Positions 47,420 through 59,600 of a stretch of 64,000 nucleotides of DNA are shown here, piece by piece (position 1 is the first letter of the stretch; every line of letters begins with the position of its first letter). This stretch comes from Gaeumannomyces sp. JS-464 (Eukaryota; Ascomycota; Sordariomycetes; Magnaporthales; Magnaporthaceae), in NCBI GenBank assembly GCA_002197995.1, contig NGZR01000005.1, positions 1,612,001-1,676,000 of the forward strand, given 5' to 3'. The notes below the pieces were generated by a model, which had not been told where the DNA came from, searched no databases, and worked only from the letters and a program-made list of their open reading frames with translations. A program made the translations under genes and the position numbers.

Positions 47420-50400
47420 ATGTCTTCCAGCCAGCCCCAGCCCGAAATCAAGTTCTCTACACTTGAGCTGGACGCCGAGATGCAGCTGCTGCAGCAAGAC
47501 TCCGTCGATCTCCACGGATACCCGCTCGAAGACCACCACGAGCCCCTCAACGACGATGCGCCGCCGCACGGGCTTATGGACGCCTCCCACTTTGGCGACT
47601 TCCAGTTCCCCTACCCTGCCATGAACGACGACAGCACAATCGTCGCGTTGCCGCCAGAGGAGCCCGCTTCGCTCGACATGTTCGCGCCGCCGCGACACCG
47701 CCAGTCCATCTCCTCAATCCCGCCTGAGCGCCACGGCTCAGTGACCTCCATCAATGTCCAGATCCCAAACAACTACGGTGCAGGCCCCCAGGGGTCCCAG
47801 AGGCGCGCCAGCGTCTCCTCGGATGACGGCAGCCCGGACAGCCCTGGCGGCAATGGCCTGCTGCTGGAGGACCCCGTGTCCGACGAGTTCGGGCTAATAT
47901 CCAACGGCCATGGCGACGCCGGCGGCGGCCAAGGCACCAAGTTCAAGGAGAAGGAGTCTGACGCCATCCCGCGTGGAGCGAGCTCAAGACCAAGGCCGGC
48001 AAGGAGCGGAAGCGGCTACCCCTCGCCTGCATAGCATGCAGGCGGAAGAAGATCCGCTGCTCCGGCGAGAAGCCCGCCTGCAAGCACTGCCTGCGCTCCC
48101 GCATACCGTGCGTCTACAAGGTTACCGCCCGCAAGGCCGCCCCCAGGACCGACTACATGGCAATGCTCGACAAGCGTCTCAAGCGCATGGAAGAGCGCAT
48201 CATCAAGATTGTCCCCAAGGCAGACCACGACACCATCTCGTCCTCCATCCCGAGGGCCGTGGTCAAGCCAGCCATCCCGGGCACCGTCGGCGGCGCCAAA
48301 TCGGCCGCGAAAAAGCGCGGCGCCGACGAGGCCTTTGGTCCGGAGCTCGAAAACTGGGCCCGCGCGTCCACCAAGTCCGCGCTGGAGCCAGGGAAGTCGA
48401 GCCGCCCAGCGACCTTGCTGATTCACGAGGCCGAGGAGAACAAGCTGCTGCAGGAGGGCGCCGAGGCCCTGCCTTCAAAGGAGATACAGGAGCATCTAGC
48501 CGAAGTCTTCTTCGAAAACATTTACGGTCAGGCCTACCACATCCTACATAAACCGAGTTATATGAGGAAACTCAGGTGAGCCAGAGCCAGAAGCCCAGTC
48601 CTATGTCCCTTCCTGCTCATCCCGTCACGTAATGTTTGCGGGGCATGATACGCTGACAGGCCCGTGTTGCTTCGCTCCATTTCAGGGCCGGCTCATTACC
48701 GCCCGTCTTGATTCTCTCAGTGTGTGCCGTTTCGGCGCGCTTTTCAACACACCCCAAACTCAACAGCAACCCGAACTTCCTCCGCGGCGAAGAGTGGGCT
48801 TCTTTGGCGCGCGACATCGTCATGAGGAGATACGAATGGCCCAACATCACCATCCTCACGTGTCTCCTCATCCTCGGGCTGCACGAATTTGGCACGTGCC
48901 ACGGCGGCCGGAGCTGGGCGCTCGGTGGCCAGGCGATCCGCATGGCTTTTGCGCTGCAGCTGCACAAGGATCTCGAGTACGACCCAAACTCGAGCAGCGT
49001 TCAGCTGAGCTTCATCGACCGCGAGATCCGCCGGAGGACCATGTGGGCATGCTTCCTGATGGACCGCTTCAACTCGTCGGGCACTGAGCGCCCGACCTTC
49101 ATCAAGGAGGAGACGCTCAAGATCCAGCTGCCCATTATGGAGAAGTACTTCCAGCTTGACATCCCCCGCCCGACCGAGACCCTGCAGGGTGAAGTTCTGC
49201 ACCCTGTTTCAGCCGACGACGGGCAGCTCTCCGACGTCAAGAAGAACATGGGCGTCGCCGCATACATGATCCGGTCTATTGCTATCTGGGGTCGCATCAT
49301 CAACTACCTGAACCAGGGAGGCAAGGAGCTAGATCCACACCCAATGTGGAGCCCCGAGGCCGAGTACACCAAGCTCATCAAACAGTCTGAGGACCTGCCC
49401 GCGAGCCTCCCGGAACATCTTCGATACTCCAAGGAGAACCTCAAGCTGCACGACACGGAGAACATGGCCAACCAGTTTCTCTTCCTCCACATCTCCATCC
49501 AACAAAACATACTCTTCATGAACCGCTTCGCCGTGTCCTCGCCCGGCAGCATCGCGAACCAGGACGTCCCCAAGGCCTTCATAACAAAGGCGGGCGCCAA
49601 GGCCTTTGCCGCTGCAAACCGCATGTCGGACCTGCTCAAGGATGCCGAGTCCCACCTTGTTGCCGCCCCTTTTGTTGGCTACTGCGTCTTCCTGTCGAGC
49701 ACAGTGCACATATTCGGCATCTTCTCAGGGAACCCGGCCATGGAAGCGACATCGAAGCGGAACCTCGCCACCAACGTTAGGTTCCTGTCCAAGATGAAGC
49801 GCTTCTGGGGCATGTTTCACTTCATGACGGAAAACCTACGGGAGCAGTACCGGACCTGCGCCGATGCCGCCCGTCAAGGCAACCCGGCAAACGAGAACAC
49901 GGCATCTCCGATATTCCAGTATGGCGACTGGTTCGACCGCTACCCCCACGGTGTCTCACAATCCGACTTTCTGGACCCAGCCAAATACAAGAAGAAAAGA
50001 GAAGGGAGACGACGCGGTGCTAGAGCAGAAACCAGAGCTCGCCACAGTGGAGGAGTTCATCACGAAGCTATCGCCCCAGAGCAACGAGGCCCCCACGACG
50101 GCGAACAATCAAGCATCAGCAGCACCGTCATCAGCGTCAACAGCAAGACCGCAGCCGGCCAAGAGGAAATCGATCGCCAAGAAGGGCGGTGGCGGTGGCG
50201 GCGGCAGTGTGTCCTCACGGGCGGACTCGAGCCAGCTGGAGCCGATTCTAACAGATGTTCATCTCGGTGCGGGCGGGCCTAACGAGCGTCCACCACAGCG
50301 TCCCCAGCACAACCCCGGGCGTGCCAGTTTCTCGGGCCCAATAGGTGGGCAGACGAGCGGCCCCAGTTTCAGTCCGTTGACGATACCGCAGTCGGCAAAC

Positions 50401-50991
50401 CACGCGTCTTACCACGCCTTGTCCCCAATAAGTCCCATTACCATGGGGGCGTTCCCGCATCATCACCACCACCACCACCCCGGCGGCCCCTTTTACTCGC
50501 CCGAACTGCTGTCACTATCACTATCCCATCAGGCGAACGGCATCCTCCCACAGCTAGACCGCCAGCTCGTTTTTGGCGCGTACGGAGGCATAGATCCTGG
50601 CATAGGCGGCGGTCGCGGGGGCCAGAATGTCCTGGATGGCATGTGGGAAGGTATCTCAGGTCGACATGGGCCTGAGGGCGGCGGTGGCGCAGGCCCTCGG
50701 AGAGTCCGGCAACCCTCGACGGCCGCCGAGGGCGCTGGTGGCGGCGGCGGAAACCCGACCTCTTCAGACCCGCTCCATGCCGCGTTTGGCCACCATCACC
50801 ATCACGAGGGCGCGTCCTCGGCCTGGTTCATGCCCTTTAACATGGAGCCCCCAGAGATCGGTCACGAGCTCGGTGGTGGTATCGGCGGTCTCGACGGCCT
50901 GGCCAACATGTTTGGCGGAGGAGGCGGCGGCGGCATGACGACACCTGGTGGGGGTGTCGGCATGAACGGCTTGCACCACAACGGCCACTAG
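47420..50991 (+). CDS. Zn(II)2Cys6 fungal transcription factor with middle homology region
   Basis: Sequence-specific nuclear regulator; target genes unknown. The N-terminus (MSSSQPQPEIKF) is acidic and disordered. The binuclear zinc cluster is LACIACRRKKIRCSGEKPAC, continuing KHCLRSRIPC, followed by a linker and a coiled segment (MLDKRLKRMEERIIKIV). The fungal TF middle homology domain includes FRGEE-like and WPNITILTCLLILGLHEFG, GGQAIRMAFALQLHKDL and RRRTMWACFLMDRF. The C-terminus is long and low complexity, with a run of seven His, Gly runs and a final GMNGLHHNGH. One intron, 48576-48685 (GTGAGC to TTTCAG), keeps frame (MRKL to AGSLPPV). Frameshifts occur near 47975, just before the zinc cluster, and near 50000, where removing one A from AAAA restores KKKEKGDDA. 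The promoter region upstream is very long. I cannot name the orthologue with confidence. Confidence 0.88.
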
Positions 50992-52113
50992 AAAGCCGCG
51001 AGCTCGCACGCACGCACGCACGCACGCTCGCTCGCTGCGGTTTCCTCACATGCCTGCACGCACGCACGGCATGCCAAGGGACGGCCCGAGTGTCCCGGTT
51101 GAGCAACGGTGCACCTACTGCTCTGTCCATCATTCCCTTCTCTCCGCCTTGTCTAAACGCAAGGCCTACAAAGCCTAACTCTTTTCAATATTGCGGTTTC
51201 ATGTTTCAGATGATGGATGGATGGACGAATTTGAAGCGCAGACACACTGTTAGAATATCTACGCCGGGGAGTGGCATGATTTGTTGGTAAATATCATGTT
51301 GGGGTTTTGTTTTCTACACGGTAAACAAGGACGTTTTGGTTTATGACCAATATTTTACGACGGAATCGGAGGGTGTACTTGTTTTTTGGGGATCTTGTTT
51401 TTTTGAATATTGCTGGGTGGTGCGACTTGTACTACTACCAGATTTCTCTCGCTCGTGTTTAAAAAAACAAAACAAAAAAACAGAACAATCAACTTGATAG
51501 GGGCTTCGGTTACTGGGAATACTGTTTACTTCTGTTGAGGAGCCAGGAGAGAACAGGAGTTTAAGATGCCTTGAATGTTGAAGGTGTTTGGGACGACGGG
51601 TCGCTCTTTACTTTTTTTATCCCTGGTGATGGGGACGCTCTTTACCTTCGTCTTTGGCGATGGTGACGCCTTCTGCTTCCCGTGCAACGAAATGGCCGGG
51701 GCAAGATCATATGGAGGAGAGTCCGTCTGGATTGAGGTTGATCACCCCAGGATCCGGCATCTTCACGCCTTGGTTTCCAGCGCGTCTGGCTTCCCGCAGG
51801 CTTGCGTATGCTCGCACCGGTCTCTCGATGGAGCTGTTGTTATCCCGACTGTTTTCTTTCTTCTTCCTTTTGCAAAGGATACCATTTCCGCCAACCTGAG
51901 AATATCTGTCCCAAACTACCTAAGGTACCTACCTAGGTACACACGCCCACCCACGCATCAACGCATGCCACGCAGTTCGTTCATCCTCCATCCACAACCG
52001 TCGCTCAGCGTATGCGTGATGGAATACACAAGGTAACTGGTAAAACAAACATGTAAATGATAGCTTGATGACAGCATCGGTTTTGATATGCCACAACACC
52101 CTGATCTATTAAC
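50992..52113. other. Convergent 3' intergenic region
   Basis: 3' flanks of the transcription factor (+) and KRI1 (-). It contains an ACGC tetranucleotide repeat at 51008-51027 running into CTCG repeats, T-rich stretches at 51300-51420, and a TACCTACCTAGGTA motif near 51926. No supported gene. Confidence 0.55.
51008..51035 (+). repeat. ACGC/TCGC tetranucleotide repeat
   Basis: Five ACGC units then CTCG-type units just after the stop codon of the transcription factor, in its presumed 3' UTR. Confidence 0.85.
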
Positions 52114-54333
52114 CTAGACACTGGCCTTCCCCCTGGATCGTTTCCTCTTTTTGCTCTTCTCGCTCTCTTCTGGTGCTGCCTCCTCCTTGGCCTTCCCCTT
52201 ATCCCTGCCCTTGCCATGTCTCCTCCCCTGCTCCGCGGCATCATATCCGCCGTCTGCGTCTTCGGCGGCTGCCACGACGCGCTCGAAGCCGTATGTGGGG
52301 CCCGTGTGCTCAAACTCGCGGCCAAAGTTGTCGCGGCGCCACTGGCGTAGGCGGGCCTTTTTGCCCAGGTGCTTCTTGTCTTTGCGCTTCTTCTCAGCGT
52401 CGCGGAAGGTGGCGAGCTTCTTGAGGCCCGCGAACTCATTGAGGGCCGCGTCCGACGGTGCCAGCAGGATGTCGTGCGCGGTGAGTCCGAACGAGGTGGG
52501 CGACGTCTCGCGGTACCGGAAGCCGCCCGAGCTCTGCTTCTTCTTGCTTTTGGACGACGCGAGCGCGCTTGGGTCTTCCAGCTCCAGCTGTTGGTCCACC
52601 AGCGCCTCGATCTTCGCCCGCTCCTGCCGTGCGGCCCGTTTGGCAGCCGCACGATCCTTTTTGTGATCTTTAGAAGTCTTGCGCTTCTTGGCCGGGTTCT
52701 CTCCTTCATCGTCGTCATCATCATCTGATGCCTCGGCGCCATTGGGAGCGTCGTCCTCGTCCTCGCCGTCGGTAAGAGTGATGTTGGGCGGAAGCGAATC
52801 GTCAAAGTCCGGGACGATATCTTTAATGTCAATATCGTCGTCCCACTTGGGCTTCTTGGGCTTCCGCTTCTTGGATGAGCCGGCCTCCTCGTCGCCCGAG
52901 CTTTTGGCGTCGGCCTCGCCCTCAGCATAGTAGTCGTCGCCGAACTGCTTGCGCATCTCGGCTTCCCACTTCTCATTGTCCCAATTGTCGTCCAGAAGCT
53001 TGGCCCACTCTTCTTCCCTGAGCTCCTTGCCGCCGAACCCGGCGACCTTCTTGATCTGCTTCAGCTTCTCCTCTGCCTCTTCTATTTTGAGACGCCGAAG
53101 CCTGGCGCGCTCTTCTCGCCTCTCCTGCTTCTCAGCATCCTTGCGCTCCTTCTCGAGCTCTCGCTGCCGCTTCCTGCCCTTCTTCTCTCCCGTCGCACCG
53201 ACTTCTCGGCGACAAGCGAGCGCGAGTATGACTTGAGAACCTCATTGCTCTTCTCTGGGTCCTCAAACCTCATGTTATACGCGTTCTCAAACTCCTCGGC
53301 GAAGTTGATGTTGTCCTTGTCCTCGTCGTCCGATTCAAACGCCTCCCACCTGGAGCCCTCCGGAGGAAGCCAGGCGCGCGAGGCCATGAAGTTAGAGAGG
53401 AAAAGCTCCGGGTCCTTGTCTGCGCTGGCAACGTCCGCTTCAGTGAGCTGAATCTTAGCAGCCCTGGACGGATGCATGCCATTGGCAGCAGGGGGCTGGT
53501 CCTCGGGCTGCTTGGCCTTCTTCTTCATAAACGCATCATCATCGCTCTCGTCGTCGGAGCCGTTCTCCGCAAGGGCGTTGATCTCGTTCATGATGGACTT
53601 CTTGAGGTCGTCCTGCTCCTGAACGTAAGTTTTTTGCGGCGGTGGAGCGGCCTTGGCGTCGTCCTCAAAGTCGGCGCCCACATCCCCTTTCATGTACCTC
53701 TCCCGGTGGTAATCTTTCAAGGTGACAGCCTTCTCCTTGGATGGCTTGGACGCAGCGGCCGAAGCCTCATCAATCGGCCTGTAGAAGGTCGCGCCTTCGT
53801 CATAGATCCTGGGATCCTTGTTCTTGATGGCCTGGAGGGTTGCCGAGATTTCGGCGTCGAGATCTTCGGTAGCTAGGAAACCCTCCTCGTCCTCGGTCTC
53901 GTCGTCCGACGACTCAGAATCATCGTCTTCGTTCTTTCCATTGGCGAGCGCCCGTCCATGTTTCTCCTCCACTAGCAATTGGCTGTTAGCAAGCAAGCTA
54001 GAAGGCCGCGAGGGGAGGCGGGCGGGGTTGCCACCAAGGCGCCAGGGGAGACCAACGTTTCTGCCGTTCCTCGCGCTTTTTGTTGTGCTCGAACCTGCGG
54101 GCATATTCCTCGTTGATCTTAAGAACGGCCGAGCCGTCGGCTAGTTTTGCGCCGCCATCTTCCGAGTCTTCATCGCTCCCCGAGCTCTCGTCGTCGTCGT
54201 CGTCGTCGTCTTCAAAGAGGGACTTTTTTTTGGAAGATTCGCCGGGCTTGCGCTCGATGATGTTGCACTCGACCTGGTCAAGCGAGTCACTGCTGGCGCT
54301 GGGAGAGCCCTGGGCAGCGACTGAGCTCGCCAT
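52114..54333 (-). CDS. KRI1: Kri1, nucleolar ribosome-biogenesis protein
   Basis: Needed for 40S subunit maturation (18S pre-rRNA processing) in the nucleolus with Krr1. About 710 residues. Exon 1 is 54333-54057 (MASSVAAQGSPSASSDSLDQ), then an 85-nt intron 53972-54056 with an unusual GTTGGT donor and CTAG acceptor, then the remaining exon. Visible Kri1 features are acidic Asp/Glu/Ser blocks, the RRFEHNKKREERQ helix, LKDYHRERYM, the central Kri1 core with YNMRFEDP, a charged coil (RRLKIEEAEEKLKQIKKVAG), and the C-terminal Kri1 domain with GFRYRETSPTSFGLTAHDIL and LATFRDAEKKRKDKKHL, ending in Lys/Arg-rich nuclear signals. One frameshift near 53200 (after EKSVRR) shifts into the ELEKERKDAEKQ frame and is read as a base error. 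Divergent from RAB5 by 0.54 kb. Confidence 0.93.
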
Positions 54334-54877
54334 TTTGAGGTGTGGCTTGCTCAATGACGATGTGTGGTCGACTGGATGGCTCTCGCGCAAAAAGAAGGAC
54401 GAGGGAAGCGCGATGGGGCGGCGTCGGCGGTCAAGGAACTTTTTTTTCTGCCGTCCAAATGCCCACCTTCGCTCCTCCGTTCCGTCGTTTGGCTGGCGGA
54501 GTGGTGGCGACCCACACTTCAGCAAGCATAACGTCTCCACTCCAGCTTGCACATTGATGCGAGCACAAATGCTGGCCGGCGGGGTTTGGCCTGCGCGGCA
54601 GAGCACGAGCCAGGCGTCGACCGGATTGGTGCTAGCGCCGTTCCATGTCGGAGGTCGCAGCACTTGGACAGCCCGCTGTTGCGTTTGCGTAGCTTTCGGT
54701 CCTCGGTCTTCTGTCATCACGTCACCACAGCCAAGGCACCAAGCAATCGAGAGGCATACGAAGACAGCAAAAACCCGCGTCCAGCCCGCCAACCACCACA
54801 TCCGACCTCGTTCAAACATAACCCCCTGGCTCTCCGCTTCCCGGGATATTTCTGCGCGGGCCCCCCCCTTTATCGCA
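54334..54877. promoter_or_regulatory. Bidirectional promoter region, KRI1 / RAB5
   Basis: 544 bp between divergent ATGs, so the promoters of both genes lie here. An open minus frame extends from KRI1 into it (to 54948) but adds no conserved sequence. Confidence 0.45.
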
Positions 54878-55729
54878 ATGGCCGACGGAGCCACAAAGCC
54901 CAGCAGCAGCGTGAAGCTGGTGCTTCTCGGCGAAGCAGCTGTTGGCAAGGCAAGTCATTCGCCCTCGACCGCGACCTCCCCGTCTCCTGCGCCACAGCCC
55001 CTAACCCGTCCCGCCGCTGTAGTCGTCGCTTGTTTTGAGATTCGTCAACGATGATTTCCAAGAGAATAAAGAGCCAACCATAGGAGGTAAGGGGGGGGGG
55101 GAAAAGCCTGTCCTGATTCCCCATTTTCCCCGCCACTGACACATGCATCTCCTGCAGCTGCCTTCCTGACCCAAAAATGCAACCTACCAACCCGGACTAT
55201 CAAGTTTGAGATATGGGATACCGCCGGACAGGAGCGCTTTGCCTCGCTGGCGCCCATGTACTACCGCAACGCGCAGGCAGCGCTCGTCGTCTACGATCTC
55301 ACCAAGCCGACATCACTCATCAAGGCGAAGCACTGGGTCGCCGAGCTGCAGCGGCAGGCATCGCCGGGGATCGTCATCGCTCTCGTCGGCAACAAGCTGG
55401 ACCTGACCAGCGACGGCGACGACGGCGGCGCGGACGCCGACGATGGTGCAGATGACGCGGCTGGCGGCGACGCCCGCAAGATTTCGACCGAGGAGGCCAA
55501 GTCGTACGCCGAGGAGGAGAGCTTGCTGTTCTTCGAGACGAGTGCCAAGACGGGCGTCAACGTCACCGAAGTCTTCACGGCCATCGCCAACGCCATCCCC
55601 GAGACGTCACTCAAGAGTGCTCGCGGTCCCGGCGCGGGAGGCGCGGCGGCTAGCCGTGGTGGTGACGAGCAACGCGTCAGCCTAGGTGGCGCACAGGACC
55701 AGGGGGCCAAGGACGGCTGTGCTTGCTGA
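54878..55729 (+). CDS. RAB5: Rab5-type small GTPase (Vps21/Ypt52 group)
   Basis: Controls early-endosome fusion and transport. Exons 54878-54949, 55023-55086 and 55158-55729. The P-loop GEAAVGKSS is completed by splicing. Switch I carries the Rab5 hallmark EPTIGAAFLTQ, switch II is [19 protein letters not shown], the guanine motifs are NKLDL and ETSAK, and the C-terminus ends Cys-Ala-Cys for double geranylgeranylation. The first intron (54950-55022) begins with GCAAGT, a GC-AG intron, with a CCTAACCC branch region and TGTAG acceptor. The second has 11 G's starting three bases after the GT. An acidic insertion rich in Asp, Gly and Ala (about 20 residues) follows NKLDL, longer than in most Rab5 proteins. 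No frameshift is seen. Confidence 0.93.
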
Positions 55730-56685
55730 TTGGGTTCCATAGGGGTGGTTGGTGTTCGACGAGCGGGTGGGGGTGGTCGCTGACGATGCGGGCTGGAGCT
55801 GTCGGGTTTGTGTTGGCCAAATGGCAGTTCCTCACATTGTCGCACACGACTGAAGCTTCGGGATAGTTGTTGGGACACAGAACGATGTGCGGGTTTCATT
55901 TTTTCTGGTTCTTTTTTGCATTTATTAAGCCGGTCATAAGGGGCACGTCTTTCGGGCTTAACGGGGCGTAATGCTTGCTGCTCATGCTTTTTTTTCTTTT
56001 TTTTTTCTTTCTTATTTCTCTTTTGTACTTGGTCGTTTTTTTTCTCCAGGACCGCGGCCAGTTTTGGTAATAGAGACTTGAGAGCTGACGAATCATTCTG
56101 CTTTTTGATCTATCTATCATATACGAACTTGAAAAATCCAATAGCGACAGACGGGAGAGCAGACTACCCAGGGCTGGCAGCGTAATCGATATACAACGAG
56201 GACCGTGGGACGGCTGTGACGCAAACAGCAGGCATTGCCAGGGACATGCCTCTGCAGTCCAGTATCACCACTGGATTGTGGCTTGGATTGGCGCACTGTT
56301 CACACGTGACATCAAGAATTGCGGGGCTCATGGGAAACGCGGGATGTGAGCGAGACCCTCCCGAGTCGATCAACCGACCTGTCCGAATTTTTTCTCCGCC
56401 ATCAAACGCGCATCGCGGCGGCACCTCGCAGAGTTCTTTCAGCAAAGCGCCTGCTGCTTAGAGGACGCTCCCCCGTCTTTGTGCCATATTGCGCACTGTC
56501 AGTTTCTCCAGCGCGACGATCGGCGCCAGCACGAAGCCACTGGGCCCGCGCCGACCTCGGTGACTGCACGCTGCGGCGCAAACCCTCCCACCTCCCACCT
56601 GACTTTGTCGCGTCGCCGCCTTCATCCCGCCGACAACGGTCATCCTCATGCCCACGACACTGCAGTGACCGCGCCGCACCTCGCC
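55730..56685. other. Intergenic region between RAB5 and the RING protein gene
   Basis: RAB5 3' flank with strong T-rich tracts (55985-56045), then the RING gene's upstream sequence. No supported gene. Confidence 0.55.
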
Positions 56686-59600
56686 ATGGCGACTTCTTTA
56701 TTTCTTACGCCGGCACAGGCGGATCTCGTCAGGTTGGTGCCTCCCTCTCAGACACGTGCCTCTTGTCGCGTTGCCGCCGGCTGACTGACCTTGGGCCCGC
56801 CATCAGCTCTCTGAGCCAGGACGAGATACCCATCAAGCTTCGATGCGCCATCTGCAGCAAGCTTGCTATCAACGCCTTCAAACTGCCTTGCTGCGACCAG
56901 GCCATATGCGAAAGCTGTATGCAAACCCCGATCTTGCGGCGGTCTGGACGGACCGATCTCGGAACCTTGCATCGCCTGCTAACATTCCGCAGGTCAATCC
57001 ACTCTGCCCACGTCGTGTCCCGTCTGCGAGCATTCGCCACTGTCAGCGGACGATTGCAAACCGAACAAGGCGCTTAGGACCACCATCAAGCTCTTCGTCC
57101 GTACTGAGGAGAAGAAGCGCGAGGCGCCCAGGTCCAAGGAGGCGCAGGACTCTGCGCCGCCAACCCCTGTCGATCTGAAGCCTGACTCTCAGAGGCCTTC
57201 CGCCCCCGCCGCGACAGGGCGCCGTGAACGGTGATGGGCCAGCGCAATCCTCAAGTTCCGAAACCGTGACCCCGCAAGCCGGGCCTCCCTCTGCAAAAGA
57301 GGAGTCGCGGGCAGATGCGAGCGACAGTGCTCATGCTGCAGAGCGCAATGTGAGTCCAAGCTCCACCGAGCACACCTCTGGCCGCCCCTCGATACGTGTG
57401 GGCTAGGACTAATAGCGAAACGCAGGACGCGGACTCCGAGACAAGACCAGCAGCCGGCCAGGACACACAGGCAGCCGAGCTCGAGAAAGGCGACGAAGAG
57501 GCATCAAAAGAAGACACCCAGGGAGAAGGCGCACAGCCGTCGAATCAGAGCGCTGAGGACGGAGAGGGGACTACACAAATGTCGAGTAATCTCAATCCTA
57601 GCTTCGGGCTCGGGAATGGAGGATTCCCAAACATGAACTTTGGCGGCGCCGATATGAATCAGATGCAAATGATGATGGCGATGCAGAACGGCATGATGCC
57701 ATCCGGATTTGGCGGATTCTCAATGATGGGTCAGACTCCCTCGACATCGACCCCACCACCATCATCAGCACTTTCATCCTTCTCTTACCCCCGCCGGCAA
57801 CACGGAGGGCACACCGACGATATGGTGTCCTCGCCAACACCCTGAGGCGCTCGCATGCTGACAATTTCCCTGGCACCCATCTAGGCATGCCCAACATGGA
57901 CCCCATGATGTACATGAACGGTAACTTCGGGCCGCAAGGCATGGGGATGCACGGCATGGGCATGGGCGGGTTCAACGGTGGCGGCGGCATGGGCGTCGGC
58001 TCTGGATCCAATGATAACTGGCAACAGCAGCATCAGTCGTGGAATGGTGGCGGCCAAGATAATTTCAGTCATCCGAATGCTTCTGGCATGAGCAATGGTG
58101 ATTATGGAAACAACTTGAACTCGACCGGCTTCAACTCTGGCTACGATCAGGGTAACTATGGCCACCAGAACCAATACATTAATTACCGCCAGAACAACTT
58201 CCACCGTGGTGGCAGAGGCGGCCGAGGCCGAGGATACTTCAACAACGGCAACAACCCCGGATACGGGTACGGCCGGGGTGGCGGGAACTTCGGCTATGGC
58301 GGTAACGGTTTCGGCAACGGTCCCGCAAACGACGGCTTCCAGAACCACCAGAATGGTGGCTACAGCGCGCAGCAGCAGTTCCCAGGACAGGGCTACGGCC
58401 AGGGCATGGGCATGGGTCAGCAAGACCCAAGTGGCGGGTATCCCGCGGGTCAGAGACGTGACTCTGCCGCCAAGGAACTGACAGGCTCCGGAGTCGACGA
58501 GTTTGGTCGCAGCATACGCCCCGCAAGCCAAAAGCCCGAAGGTGACGGTACCGCCGCTCCGGGCGAGGGAGCCAAGCAAGGGGCTGAGCAGTCGGGCAAC
58601 TCCGACAATGGAGAGGGGCAAAGCGGTGGTGTGGATGGAGCAGGTTCTAGCACGGCTGGTAACGGTGTCTCAGATGCCACTGGCGCTACCGACGGATCAG
58701 CCGCGGGCGCCAACAAAGCCCCGGACGGTGCTCTCCGGCCAGTTCCCGCTTTGAATGATTCTCATGGTGCGCAGTTCCCGCACCGGCCAGGACCCTCTGC
58801 GCCCGACGTGCCACTGAATGCACCTTCGGGGCCGAAAGCCATGAGGCAAGGCTTGCCCAACACGAGCCTCCTCCATCTCAAGGCCCGTGGGCTCATCGGC
58901 CCTGATGATAGCCCCCAAAGCCCCATGATGGCGAATGGGCAGGGAAGCCCAGTTGGTGGTGGTGACAGACTGAGGTCCCGTAGCGGGTCGCTTGACCCGA
59001 GGCGGAACACTGGTGCCGATCAGCAGCCCCGAGATGGTGGTCGTGATAGTAAAGAAGACCGCTATAACAGGAGCCGCCGATCGTCAAGAGAACGGGACCG
59101 AAACCGAGAGCTACGCGACCGAGACCACCAAGGCGATGCCGCCAACGCGACTGAAGAGAGGGACGATCATCGAGAGCGGGACAGGAGAGGGGCTCGGTCC
59201 GTCTCACGATCCAGCAGGAGCAGGAGCCGGAGCCGGAGCCGGGATCGCAAGGACGGTAGCCACAAGCGCAGCAGCAGGCGACATCAATCCGGCTCACCGC
59301 CCGCCGCGGCTGACGGCGGACGCTCCGGTCACCGGCACGGGCACAGGGATAGTATCTCACACGGTTTCGAGGATGATCCCAAGTCCGCGAGATCCCGTGA
59401 TGAAAAAATTGACGATTTGGCCGGGTCAAGACCAGACTCGCGGTCAAGGTCGGCATCACCCGACGATTCCCGTCGTTCTGGACACCGCAGCAGCCGCAGA
59501 GAGCGTGACTCCGATAGGCGAAGGGAACGCGACAACAAGGATCGTGACCGGGAACGTGACAGGGACCGTGATAGAGACCGTGACAGAGATAGGGACCGAG

